Under the pieces are notes generated by a model. The model had not been told where the DNA came from. It did no database searches and worked only from the letters and a program-made list of their open reading frames with translations. A DNA stretch of 64,000 nucleotides from NCBI RefSeq assembly GCF_030384665.1, contig NC_083680.1, positions 157,001-221,000 of the forward strand, read 5' to 3'. Made by a program: the position numbers and the translations under genes. The DNA comes from Lodderomyces elongisporus. Taxonomy: Eukaryota > Ascomycota > Pichiomycetes > Serinales > Debaryomycetaceae. Shown in pieces: positions 1-9,092 of this stretch (positions are counted from its first letter, which is position 1; each line of letters begins with the position of its first letter).

Positions 1-65
1 CCTAGTGGCATGTAATACCAACGTAAATTATAACCTGCATTGTAAAAGAATTCAAGCAACTGCAT
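1..65 (-). CDS. possible 5' end of a gene leaving the window on the left (partial)
   Basis: Reading the minus strand from an ATG at 65-63 gives 21 open codons to the window edge, with a natural-looking aromatic composition (LLEFFYNAGYNLRWYYMPL). The frame also stays open upstream to about 102, where it meets TTTTTTCTAG at 103-112, which resembles a yeast 3' splice site; a branch-point-like GACTAAT lies further upstream. So the piece could be the start of a single-exon gene, a gene with a 5'-UTR intron, or a second exon. I do not recognise the protein. The only support is openness and composition over a short stretch, so this is a weak call. Confidence 0.3.
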   Translation of the reverse strand, partial: MQLLEFFYNAGYNLRWYYMPL

Positions 66-247
66 GGCGATATAGTGCGCACTACCACCAATGAAATGCT
101 CACTAGAAAAAAATTACCAACCACCAAATTAACAAAGGAGCGAGTAAAACAACAAAAAAAAAATTAGTCAAAAATATCAAATTTGTAAAGATTTCTAGCT
201 ATATATCTATCTATAGACCAATCTTCACATACATACATACATACAAG

Positions 248-586
248 ATGCCAACAACAGCAGGACTTGCCTTTGCAGCACTCCAGGGAGTCGCATGGAG
301 ATTTTTTTACGTAAAACTTGCTGGTTCACCACCTAAACAGATTCAAAATTTGACAGGATACCTCGTGTTTGGTGGGTTGACTTCAGCATTTTATCTTGGA
401 GTATGGGATCCATTGGTCACTAATAACAGGGAGTTGGTACAGAGGAGGTTGGAAATGTTGAAGGAACAAAGACAATTGCAGAATGAGTTGTTGAAATCGG
501 ACGGCGAGCCACACAAATTTTTCACTTCAAAGGATAGAGGTAACTTTTTCCGTTTGTTTGACAGGTATGCTCAGCCTTACAAATAA
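248..586 (+). CDS. small mitochondrial-type membrane protein, tentatively a fungal complex I accessory subunit (NUXM-like)
   Basis: A 112-residue protein. It has a hydrophobic N-terminal stretch with an aromatic patch (about residues 5-22), a second hydrophobic segment (about 36-53), then a charged helix rich in Arg, Glu and Gln (about 58-85) and a basic aromatic C-terminus. The two-helix plus charged tail layout fits a small inner-mitochondrial-membrane subunit. The resemblance to the fungal NADH:ubiquinone oxidoreductase accessory protein NUXM is from memory of the family's shape and is not certain; a small subunit of another respiratory complex is the alternative. The ATG follows a run of ACAT repeats (227-244) in the leader. 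CTG-clade yeasts have complex I, so such a subunit would be expected. Confidence 0.55.
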   Translation: MPTTAGLAFAALQGVAWRFFYVKLAGSPPKQIQNLTGYLVFGGLTSAFYLGVWDPLVTNNRELVQRRLEMLKEQRQLQNELLKSDGEPHKFFTSKDRGNFFRLFDRYAQPYK

Positions 587-796
587 ATGAACTAGAAACC
601 AAGAAACGATAGCAAAATAACAAAAAAAAAAAAACGAAAAAAGAAAAATTGTGGGTGATGAAAGGAGAATCGTTAATGGTTACGGGTTAATGACGAAAGA
701 CACATGGCCAGAATAGGACTTAGATAGGAAGAATTAAAATGCATTGTATTGAATTATAAACAGCTTCAAAGGGGAAAGGTTATCTACTATCATTTT

Positions 797-2275
797 CTAT
801 TCCTCTTTGGATCGCGTAAAGACATCACCATTGCGGTGTTTTGTTCTTTCCTTTCCAGTATTGTTTTCATCCTCCTCTTCTACGTCTTCTTCTTTTTCCT
901 CTTCTTCTTCCTCCTCTTCTTCTCCTTCTCCTTCTACGCTTTCTGCAGCACTATCGTATTCTTCCGCTACATCACTATCATCATCATCATTTCCAGCTTC
1001 AAAATCACCATCCTCTTCTTCGTCATCGTCATCATCTCCTCCATCACCGTTAGCTCTCGAGTTTGTAGTTGCCGGCGTAGTGGTCCCAAGCATACCATTG
1101 ACAGCAGCTCGAACTACATTTGCTTTCGAATCGACAACCTTCTCTTTGTTATCCTCATTGAACGAGTCGTCGCTGATACCATGTGAACGAATAAAATCAT
1201 CAATTAGCTGAAAATACGCCTGGTCAATGATACTAAACTCAATGGACCTCTCTTCATCCTTCTCGTTCAACACAATTATGGTCAAGCTGAATGTGTGCTT
1301 GGTCACACTTGTATAGCTTGCTGATAACACTCTGGATATGGCATAAACCAATGTAGGCTTTCTAAACGCAAAAAGTATGTAAGCAGGATTGTGCTCGTTC
1401 TGTTCCAATAATATCAAATTACCATCTCGTGCACCTTTGTGGCATTCTACCATAACCATGGCTGGTTTTGTTGAGTCGTTACCACTTGTAGACAATGCCA
1501 CCGCAGTATCTTGATTGACAATGAAAGAGTTCTTGACTATTGTATCGCTTGGGAGATAGCTAACCAAGTTAACACCACATAGTTTGAATTGCCGAGTGAA
1601 ATAATCGATAATTCTTTCTTGGATAGGGTTGAGAATAACGCTATTTCGGTAGTTTGTCAAGTCAAATTGATTCTCGATATCGGCTGGCAATTTCTCACTT
1701 TTAATCATTAATTTTTTTATCGCGTCCAAGTTTAGTTGCAAAATCAAAGGGTCTTTTGAAACATTGACATCGGTATAGTACAGATCATGCATCCAACAAC
1801 ATAGTGTTACAACTCCTTTCTTCAGCGGGTTCGTCGAGTTGCCCAAAATTGGAAGTATGAGACACAATTTCACTGCATTTTGTAAATTAATATATGAAAT
1901 GTCCGGTGAGTTGTTTGCAGGATTGACAATCGATAAGACAGGTAAACCTTGTCCATTTTGCTCAATCAAGTGGAAAGTCAAATTCATCCGTTTCCTCACG
2001 GGGGACATAAACGAGACTTGAGGTATTTCAAATATAATAGTGTCGGGATGTATAGTGGGCGAAGGCGAAAGTTCATCAAGAGAACTGCCAACTGCATCAT
2101 TCGAGTCTTCGGCCAGACCCAGTCCACTAGCCAATTTCCTTCTCTTGTTGGATTCTTCTTTTTCTATGAAATTAATGACATCGATAAACACCTGTTGACT
2201 AGATGCGTCTCTTGACACGACCGCCTGTATTCGATCCTGAAGTTCTTTTGGGAATTGTCCAATCCAATCTGTCAT
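797..2275 (-). CDS. RTT106: histone chaperone Rtt106
   Basis: A 492-residue protein. Rtt106 binds newly made H3-H4, especially H3 acetylated on K56, and deposits it during replication-coupled nucleosome assembly and silencing. The central part has the double PH-like fold sequence: MSPVRKRMNLTFHL matches the VSPLRKKLDLVFYL region of the yeast protein, followed by the CHKGARDGNLILLEQ strand, FAFRKPTLVYAISRV, and a FSIIDQAYFQLIDDFI helix. The C-terminal about 110 residues are an extreme Asp/Glu tail, as in the orthologue. I start at ATG 2275 (MTDWIGQFPKEL); the frame continues 8 residues further up through a poly-T run (MFFFFLIT), which looks like leader. It is divergent from the SHU2-like gene across about 600 bp. 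Confidence 0.9.
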   Translation of the reverse strand: MTDWIGQFPKELQDRIQAVVSRDASSQQVFIDVINFIEKEESNKRRKLASGLGLAEDSNDAVGSSLDELSPSPTIHPDTIIFEIPQVSFMSPVRKRMNLTFHLIEQNGQGLPVLSIVNPANNSPDISYINLQNAVKLCLILPILGNSTNPLKKGVVTLCCWMHDLYYTDVNVSKDPLILQLNLDAIKKLMIKSEKLPADIENQFDLTNYRNSVILNPIQERIIDYFTRQFKLCGVNLVSYLPSDTIVKNSFIVNQDTAVALSTSGNDSTKPAMVMVECHKGARDGNLILLEQNEHNPAYILFAFRKPTLVYAISRVLSASYTSVTKHTFSLTIIVLNEKDEERSIEFSIIDQAYFQLIDDFIRSHGISDDSFNEDNKEKVVDSKANVVRAAVNGMLGTTTPATTNSRANGDGGDDDDDEEEDGDFEAGNDDDDSDVAEEYDSAAESVEGEGEEEEEEEEEKEEDVEEEDENNTGKERTKHRNGDVFTRSKEE

Positions 2276-2876
2276 TGTAATCAAAAAGAAAAAAAACAAA
2301 CAAACAAAAAGTCGTGCTTTCTTTTGATTTCCTTTTGTTTTGTTTTTTTTACTTTTTTGTTGTGGGTAAACTTGACCAACAATATAGATGATCTCTCTCT
2401 TCTCTTGTGCCGAGTGGTTGTTTTAATTTTGCAATTGAGAGGAGGGCGGGGGTTTTGTTGGTAATATACCGCTACCACGTGAGCGATAAAAGGTATAAAT
2501 ATGCCAACCGAATAGGAAAAGTTTTCACCTCTCACGTATTTGTAGAAGTAGGGTTAGTAAGTCGTATAATATAGCATAATACATGAGAACTACGTTGTTC
2601 CACTTCTATATAAGACAAGGTAGCAACTGCTTGTGTATAACGAAAGGCGAAAACATGCGAACAGGTTTGGAGTATCGCGACTTTTTTCGTGAGCAACAAA
2701 ACAAAGAATTGGAAAAGAATGAGAGAGAAGCATCGTGAATACCAAACGCGGTTTTTTTTAATTTTATTTATTATTGCAACAATAATTGTACTAGAAGGTT
2801 GAATGGACTAGTAGCTTTTCCGTTCAATTGCACATCAACACAGTTGTATAAAATAGATGATGAGTAATACTTTGCT
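2276..2876. promoter_or_regulatory. divergent intergenic region RTT106 / SHU2-like with an E-box
   Basis: Bidirectional promoter region of 601 bp. A CACGTG hexamer (Cbf1/bHLH-type site) is at 2476-2481, next to a TATAAA-containing stretch (about 2494-2500). A short C/G-rich patch (GAGGAGGGCGGGGG, about 2440) breaks the otherwise AT-rich DNA. No coding sequence is seen. Confidence 0.5.
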
Positions 2877-3740
2877 ATGCCCAGCGATGATCCGAATTTA
2901 CTCTCTTTAGAGATATTGGATGCAAATTTAACGGAGTTGTTGGTGAGAGATTCCGTGCGGAACATCATTAGAAGTTACTATGAAGGTGACGAGTATAAGC
3001 AAAAGCAAATAAACGAGGCAAATATAGATGACTCCTATTTGGAAATGTCAGCTGATTCTGACAAGCTTCTAATGCTCACTGTGCTCTTAGGAAGTGTCGT
3101 TTTGGAAGCGTTGGATTTAGTGATGAGTCTGAAAATCAATAGCGAAGTTGATCTTGGGGAAATTGGTAAAAGTTTAGAACACGGAAGAGAAACTGGAACT
3201 GGAACTGCAACTGCAACAGATATTCTCATCACTCACAAAAAGAGCAGGCGTTCAATTGAAGATGTATTGAGACAATGTGGCTATTTTTGGGTTGATGAGC
3301 GACTTGTCACACTTGATACTTCTTCGTGCCAGATTAACGGTAAAACCATTGCTGATGATGTAGGTACCACCGACAACAGCGACACATCTATTCTATCAGC
3401 AACATTGGCTACAGATACATCTGTTGCAACTACTGCAACTACAGCTGCAACTGCAGCTACAACTACAGCAAGAGTATTGGATGAAGAAGTTCATGTGGAT
3501 CTAGACAACTGGTATTGTGAATGTCATTCGTTTCAGTCGAAAATAAATGACGATTTAATTGTGATGGCCAGAGAAGATCCCAGATTTGAATCTTTTACTG
3601 TTGCGAACAAGAGCAATAAAGTTTGGCAAATACTTTGCAGGCTGTATTGTAACCAATACCTTCCATTACCCATCTGCAGCCATTTGCTATGCCTATTAAT
3701 AATTATATACAACTATCAAGTGTATAAAGAGAGCTTATAA
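2877..3740 (+). CDS. SHU2: SWIM-domain protein, probable Shu-complex subunit Shu2
   Basis: A 287-residue protein. The diagnostic feature is a SWIM zinc motif CxC...CxH: Cys214-Glu-Cys216 followed about 50 residues later by Cys267-Ser-His269 and a hydrophobic helix, the layout of Shu2 (SWS1 in animals and fission yeast). Shu2 works with Rad51 paralogues to promote Rad51 filament formation in error-free damage bypass. The protein is longer than budding-yeast Shu2 (223 aa); the extra length is a Thr/Ala-rich insertion (about residues 158-200) encoded by imperfect ACAACT/GCAACT repeats, plus an earlier Gly-Thr-Ala-Thr tract. The N-terminal half is not recognisable by eye, so the name rests mainly on the SWIM motif, size class and context. 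Confidence 0.62.
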   Translation: MPSDDPNLLSLEILDANLTELLVRDSVRNIIRSYYEGDEYKQKQINEANIDDSYLEMSADSDKLLMLTVLLGSVVLEALDLVMSLKINSEVDLGEIGKSLEHGRETGTGTATATDILITHKKSRRSIEDVLRQCGYFWVDERLVTLDTSSCQINGKTIADDVGTTDNSDTSILSATLATDTSVATTATTAATAATTTARVLDEEVHVDLDNWYCECHSFQSKINDDLIVMAREDPRFESFTVANKSNKVWQILCRLYCNQYLPLPICSHLLCLLIIIYNYQVYKESL

Positions 3741-4345
3741 ATAATGGTAGAGATACACACACACCGTATGGATCACTTTAGATTGCAATGTAGAAAGAGA
3801 AAAAAAAAAAAAAGAAATAGCGAGAAAAAAGGAGTGAGCCGAGTCAAAAACATGTGGTAGCTCTTTCGCCACAATCCCGAGCCCAAAGGTTGAGAAATCA
3901 AATTTTTCTTTTTTTTCCCTTTTGTTCTTTTGGTTGATGAAATTTTTTGACCCTGATTGACTAATCAAACTCCCTCAAGATCACTAATAGATTGCACTTA
4001 ATCAACACAACCCAGATCCTTTATTGGACTCATCAAAACATAATTAGCATTACCTTTCATTTTAATCGTTTATTTATATCCCCCTTAAAGCACAACAGCA
4101 TTTTAACAATAGGATTCCTCGAGCCCTAGTATAAAGATTTCTTTCACTTTTATTAAATTTCGTTTTTTTTTAACAAGCACAAATTCCGGGTCCTTTCTTC
4201 CACTTCTATATGAACCATTCAAGAGTATAGCAGTAATTCAATTAAACATCCACAAAAAACTAAGTTAATCGATCCTATCAATTTTAAAGTAGTTAATATT
4301 CACATATACACATATTAATATTTTTTATAATTTCCAATTATCCTA
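3741..4345. promoter_or_regulatory. intergenic region upstream of UBP3
   Basis: 605 bp holding the 3' end of the SHU2-like gene and the UBP3 promoter. It is AT-rich with poly-A and poly-T runs (for example 3800-3814 and 3905-3920). No coding frame, RNA gene or distinct motif is seen. Confidence 0.4.
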
Positions 4346-7174
4346 ATGTCAGCCCACCGTTCATCATCTACTTCGACCGCAAATACACAAGCAAGCTCTT
4401 CAAACAGCAGCTCGCTGCGTTTCCGTGGTGATGCAGTTAGTTTTGCACCAAGTTTTCAACCTTACCAAGCACAAGCACAGTTTGCATCTCCGCTCATACC
4501 ACAGGGACTGCCTCATTATGCAAATACACATGGTGCACCTCTTCAATACCCTTACCAACATCCCCAACAACAAACCCCTAGACAACACATGGCAGCAGCA
4601 GCAGCAGCAGTCCCTCCTCAATCCCACTATTATGTCCCTTATGGTACTCCGAGCTATCCCATGATGACTCCTCATATGTACCACCTTTACATGCAAGACA
4701 TGTATCTGCCGCATCCTTCACTGCAGCCTTATATGATTCCACCAGCGTTTGCCCCGCAATCGCATATGCCTCAACCCATGCCGCCACCGATGCCACATCA
4801 ACAGTTTTCTCCGGTACAACATCCCCAGAAACCTGCAAAACAGAATCATAATAATAATCATAACCAAAATCATAATCATAATCATAATCATAATCAAAAT
4901 TATAACCAAAATCAAAATCTGCATCACCATCTGCAAACCAGATTACATCTGCATAATCAACAGCATCTGAATCACCAGTTTGCAAATGATAATAAGAACA
5001 CCCCGCAGCGCACTAGTACTGACTTGCCAAGTGTTGTCAACGACAATGACAAAAATGGCAATTCGTTACCTGTGCCCTCCCCATCTCCATCCCGATCTTC
5101 GTCTCCGGCTCAGCAACAAATACAACCACAGGGTTCGAGTAAGGGAAGTCGGAAAAATTCGGTGCCAAGTACACAGGTTCCTGAATCGTCCAAAGAGAAT
5201 GTATTAAATGGTAGTATAGAGGAGAAGACCTCTGAAGAAGATGAAAAAGGGGAAAAAGAAAAAAAAGAGGAAAAAAAGAAGAAGGATGTAAATGACATTA
5301 TTACTACCACTGCTGCTGCTGCGACCAAAACTTCCAACTCTGAGACTCTGCGTGTTTTGCCACTATATGTTAATATTAGCCGTACTGAGTTTTCAAGTAT
5401 ATTCCCCATGACAGAACAAACCCGTTTTATTGACAATATCACTAGATTGAACAGGTTGGCTGATGGTGTAAATGATACGCAAAAGTTCATATTGAGCACT
5501 GGTTTTGTCAATTACGTTGATGCAAATGGTACAAGCAAACTTATCACACCCAACAATGGTGTTGGAGCTGGCTCGCAACCCAATAAAAAACTGTCAGAAC
5601 AGACAAAGCAAAACTCACAAGATGCAACTGTGAACAACAATTGGGCATCGATCTTACAATCGACTGCGCAGGCAGTTACACAGAAGAAGACCATTAAGAA
5701 ACCATTGGGATCGGCTGTGCCTGCATCATCATCATCATCATCAACAACAACAACAACAACACCTTTTTCTTCATCTTCTTCTTCGTCTTATTCCCCTTCG
5801 TCGTCATCCTCTTCTTCTTCTTCATCAACAATCACCCCAAATTCTAAACAGACAGTACAAACCACATCCGTCCTGCATTCAAGGGTTACTAGTGACGTGA
5901 GCAATTTTTCATTTGTTGAAAGTGAGCTGGCACAACCTTTGGGTGTCTTACTACTCAAAATTATGTTTGATAAAAAATATTCCATCTTCAATAATTTCCC
6001 CACTTTTGACGTTAAACCAAAAGGTTTGACCAACACGGGTAACATTTGCTTTATGAACTCCATATTGCAGATATTACTCTACTGCCAGCCGTTCAATAGA
6101 CTCTTGAAATTAATTGAGACAAAATCCATCAGTGAGTTGGTGAATTCCTCGCTGCCTTTGCTTGATGCAACAATTAAGCTTTTTAATGATTTCAAACCAG
6201 TGCACAGTGACAGCAGTAATGGCAGTATCAACAATGGCAAAGCAGCAGTTCCGATCGAGCCTTTTTACCACGCTTTGTCAAAACATAGCAAATTCTCTCA
6301 TTTGAGATGGGGACAACAAGAAGATGCCGAAGAGTTTTTAGGTTACTACCTTGATGCGCTCAATGAAGAGTTTTTGACAGCTTTGCGCAGGCTAAACACT
6401 TCACAAGTAGATACACTTATCCAATCTTATTCTCAAGAGGATAGTCATGAGCTTACAAAATTCAAATATAATGTGAAAACTTGTATACGCAGAATTAAAA
6501 AGGAAAACGATGGTGAAGATGAAGATGAGTGGAATCAAGTTGGGGCCAAGAAGAATGTAACCAAAGTTGAAGTTGAACCAACACCCTTGAATATGATCTT
6601 TGGTGGTGAATTCAAATCGATCATTACCATACCAAAAGGCTCGTCTTTTCAAAAATCAATTACAATTGACCCCTTCCAGCAATTACAGCTCGATATTTCC
6701 CAATCAGATAGTATTGACGATGCGTTTTTGCATCTTAACGAGGTAGAATCTATTTCATACATGAGCAATAACAATTCGGAGTTGCAAGTGAAGAAACAAA
6801 CGTTTGTTTCAAAGTTACCCGAGGTCCTAATCATACATTTGAAGAGGTTTAGTTATCTGAAGGACCAAGAGGTTGCGATTGAGAAGTTGAAAAAATTAGT
6901 CGCATACAATCACAAATTATCTGTACCTTCCCAGATTCTTTCCGCTGAGGCACAAGCTTCAGTGAGTACGTACCAGTTGTCATCGGTGGTATATCATCAT
7001 GGTGCTAATGCAGATACCGGTCACTATACTAGTGACATTTACGACTATGAGCTGAAACAATGGTGGAGAATTGACGACACTATAGTCAATTCGATTAAAG
7101 CTAACGAAGTTTTGAATTCCGGTAATGATGAAAACAGTAAAAATGCTTACATTTTGGTTTATGAAAAGATTTAA
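4346..7174 (+). CDS. UBP3: ubiquitin carboxyl-terminal hydrolase Ubp3
   Basis: A 942-residue ubiquitin-specific protease. Ubp3 with its cofactor Bre5 removes ubiquitin from substrates such as Sec23, acting in ER-Golgi transport and ribophagy. The USP catalytic domain fills the C-terminal half: the Cys box GLTNTGNICFMNS has nucleophile Cys568; a QQEDAEEFLGYYLDAL helix follows; the His box ADTGHYTSD has His893, and WWRIDDTIV supplies the Asp side. The N-terminal 340 residues are low complexity: Pro/Gln/His-rich, an Asn-His repeat (about 169-200) and a Glu/Lys tract (about 290-315); a Ser/Thr run sits at about 462-500. Two segments inside the domain (about 700-750, acidic/basic) look like insertions. 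Several CTG codons in the His/Gln-rich region should be read as Ser. Length matches S. cerevisiae Ubp3 (912 aa). Confidence 0.9.
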   Translation: MSAHRSSSTSTANTQASSSNSSSLRFRGDAVSFAPSFQPYQAQAQFASPLIPQGLPHYANTHGAPLQYPYQHPQQQTPRQHMAAAAAAVPPQSHYYVPYGTPSYPMMTPHMYHLYMQDMYLPHPSLQPYMIPPAFAPQSHMPQPMPPPMPHQQFSPVQHPQKPAKQNHNNNHNQNHNHNHNHNQNYNQNQNLHHHLQTRLHLHNQQHLNHQFANDNKNTPQRTSTDLPSVVNDNDKNGNSLPVPSPSPSRSSSPAQQQIQPQGSSKGSRKNSVPSTQVPESSKENVLNGSIEEKTSEEDEKGEKEKKEEKKKKDVNDIITTTAAAATKTSNSETLRVLPLYVNISRTEFSSIFPMTEQTRFIDNITRLNRLADGVNDTQKFILSTGFVNYVDANGTSKLITPNNGVGAGSQPNKKLSEQTKQNSQDATVNNNWASILQSTAQAVTQKKTIKKPLGSAVPASSSSSSTTTTTTPFSSSSSSSYSPSSSSSSSSSSTITPNSKQTVQTTSVLHSRVTSDVSNFSFVESELAQPLGVLLLKIMFDKKYSIFNNFPTFDVKPKGLTNTGNICFMNSILQILLYCQPFNRLLKLIETKSISELVNSSLPLLDATIKLFNDFKPVHSDSSNGSINNGKAAVPIEPFYHALSKHSKFSHLRWGQQEDAEEFLGYYLDALNEEFLTALRRLNTSQVDTLIQSYSQEDSHELTKFKYNVKTCIRRIKKENDGEDEDEWNQVGAKKNVTKVEVEPTPLNMIFGGEFKSIITIPKGSSFQKSITIDPFQQLQLDISQSDSIDDAFLHLNEVESISYMSNNNSELQVKKQTFVSKLPEVLIIHLKRFSYLKDQEVAIEKLKKLVAYNHKLSVPSQILSAEAQASVSTYQLSSVVYHHGANADTGHYTSDIYDYELKQWWRIDDTIVNSIKANEVLNSGNDENSKNAYILVYEKI

Positions 7175-7575
7175 TGATTGTATAAATTATAGAGTAATAC
7201 AAAAGAACTATTATAAAGAACTATTATAAAATAAAGAATAGTGGATGAAGCCTGTATTTTGATTGAGGGTGAGGATGTAGTCAGTTTGGTTGAAAGTAAC
7301 AATACTGCTGGTGATTTCGAGTTTCTCCGTGATAATTTCTTTTCATGTCAGTTTATATGCAGGATTTTTTTCTTGCTAGATCAGAAGAGGGAGATTGAAC
7401 GGAACTTTGAGAAACAAAAAAAAAGAAGAAAAATGCACTAAGCGAAAGACAGAGAGAGAAAGAGAGAGAGAGAAACAACAAAAGAGAGATGAGATTTTCA
7501 AGATGCGCTAAATATTATTGACTATACAATCAACCATCTTCCATACTTTTGAAAAACATAAACCATCACTACGCA
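7175..7575. promoter_or_regulatory. intergenic region UBP3 - CIC1
   Basis: 401 bp between tandem genes. It holds a purine-rich GA tract (about 7411-7490, with GAGA runs) that could act as a nucleosome-depleting element upstream of CIC1. No gene is seen. Confidence 0.35.
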
Positions 7576-8736
7576 ATGGCCAAAACAAGATCTAAGGGAC
7601 CTGTATCACCTGCGGCTAACAAAGTAGTTAAACCTGTTAAAGCAAAGTCTTCAAAGACAAAGGCAAAAAGGATTACTGAGCCAAAAGAAGAGGTAGAAGA
7701 GCAGAAATCCGAATCATCTAGTACACCATCTGCAAATCAAATACCTGAGAAGGTTCCTCTTAAAGCTTTGTCTGAGCTTGCAAAATTTATTAAAAGAGAA
7801 CAAGAAGCCAAGGCAGATAAATCTCAAAAAGAAGTGAATGGCGATGGAAAGAAACTGCAATTATTTGAAGAAGACGACGAGATCCCATCTGATTTGTTCC
7901 TCATAGTTGAGTCTAAGAAGTTTTTTAGCTCTAAACCACAATTCAAGCCAAAAACAATAAAGCTTACCAAACCTATCTACAATACAACAGACACAAAAAC
8001 ATGTTTGATTGTTCGTGATGAGTTAGTCAAGAATAACGAGGATATTGAAAAACTCGAAGGTGAAAACTTGTCAACACTTGAGAATATTATTCCATTCTCT
8101 CTGCTCAAAACTGAATTTAAAGCTTACGAAAAGAGACGTGATTTGCATGCGCAATACGATTTGTTCATTGTTGATGATGCCGTGCTCAACTCGATGCCAA
8201 ACTTGTTGGGTAAAGTGTTTTACCAATCTAATAAGGTTCCAGTCCCTGTCCGTGTTACAAATTCATCGAATAACAAGCAGCTTTCACTTCCGACATTGAA
8301 AAATCAGTTGGAAAAAGTCTTGTCCAGTACCGTATATGTCCCACCTCAAGGCACAGTAGTGTCTATCAAAGTAGGGCAATTGGATGCCAAGGAATTACAC
8401 CAAGAGCTTGCCAGAAACATTGAAAACATTGTAGGTGCATTTGACCTCAACACAGTCAAGTCAATCATGTTGAAGACCACAACTTCTCCAGCATTGCCAT
8501 TGTTCTACACTGATAAATTGTTTGATGAAGAGGATGTTGTTCGTGAAGAAGAGAGCACTAGCGAAGCTGAAGCTGTTAAGAGTGTTGTGCCAAAGAAAGA
8601 GCTGGCGTTTGAAGCATCTCTTGCAGAATTGGCTGATTCTGAAACCATTGCTAAAGTACTTGGTAAGAAGTTGAGAGAAGAAAAACAAGAGAAGAAAAAA
8701 GACATAAAAGGTAAGGTTGGTAAATCGAAAAAATAA
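7576..8736 (+). CDS. CIC1: ribosome-biogenesis protein Cic1/Nsa3 (L1-like fold)
   Basis: A 386-residue protein with a ribosomal-L1-like central domain (about residues 95-320), a basic N-terminus with nuclear-localisation character (KPVKAKSSKTKAKR) and a Lys/Glu-rich C-terminal helix (about 350-386). Features of the L1-like family include LFIVDDAVLNSMPNLLGKVFYQ and the TVSIKVGQL strand. Cic1/Nsa3 binds ITS2 in pre-60S particles and is needed for 27S pre-rRNA processing; Utp30 is the shorter paralogue and the alternative, but length and charged tails favour Cic1. I chose ATG 7576 (MAKTRSKGP); a further in-frame ATG 27 nt upstream adds an unlikely MKNINHHYA leader. It ends 356 bp from the convergent ILV5 gene. 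Confidence 0.8.
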   Translation: MAKTRSKGPVSPAANKVVKPVKAKSSKTKAKRITEPKEEVEEQKSESSSTPSANQIPEKVPLKALSELAKFIKREQEAKADKSQKEVNGDGKKLQLFEEDDEIPSDLFLIVESKKFFSSKPQFKPKTIKLTKPIYNTTDTKTCLIVRDELVKNNEDIEKLEGENLSTLENIIPFSLLKTEFKAYEKRRDLHAQYDLFIVDDAVLNSMPNLLGKVFYQSNKVPVPVRVTNSSNNKQLSLPTLKNQLEKVLSSTVYVPPQGTVVSIKVGQLDAKELHQELARNIENIVGAFDLNTVKSIMLKTTTSPALPLFYTDKLFDEEDVVREEESTSEAEAVKSVVPKKELAFEASLAELADSETIAKVLGKKLREEKQEKKKDIKGKVGKSKK

Positions 8737-9092
8737 GGGTTGATCGAGTCAAGTAAAGTATATTGTAATAGCAAGAAATATAATACAATACAATACAATA
8801 AAATAAAACAAAATAAAATAAAACGAAACCAAAGAAAATGAAGTCAAACACAGCTAGAAAGAAATGGGATTTAATTGAGATGTCCAAGTAGAGATTTATT
8901 GCCTTGTAGAAAGAATAATGAGTGGTAACCAAATATCGTTTTCTCTTCCACTTTATCATTTACACATACAACTACAGTAATTTTTTTTTTTTTCTTTTTT
9001 TAGTTTTTGCTGTTTTCAATTTTTCTTTCGTTATTTGATCATAAACTATTCACTCAGTTATAAAACCAAAATAAAATACATTACATAAGTCT
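8737..9092. other. convergent 3' intergenic region CIC1 / ILV5
   Basis: 356 bp between two converging stop codons. It contains imperfect AATACAATAC and AAAATAAAAC repeats (about 8778-8830), a 19-nt T-rich run near 8981-9000, and AT-rich sequence suited to 3'-end formation for both genes. No coding potential is seen. Confidence 0.4.

Noticed and set aside
807..1211. Ser-rich open frames on the plus strand within RTT106
   Set aside because: They are antisense to the Asp/Glu-coding tail of RTT106; the Ser runs are just the complement of GAA/GAT repeats.
4578..4985. Asp/Tyr-rich minus-strand frame
   Set aside because: It is the shadow of the Asn-His repeat of UBP3.
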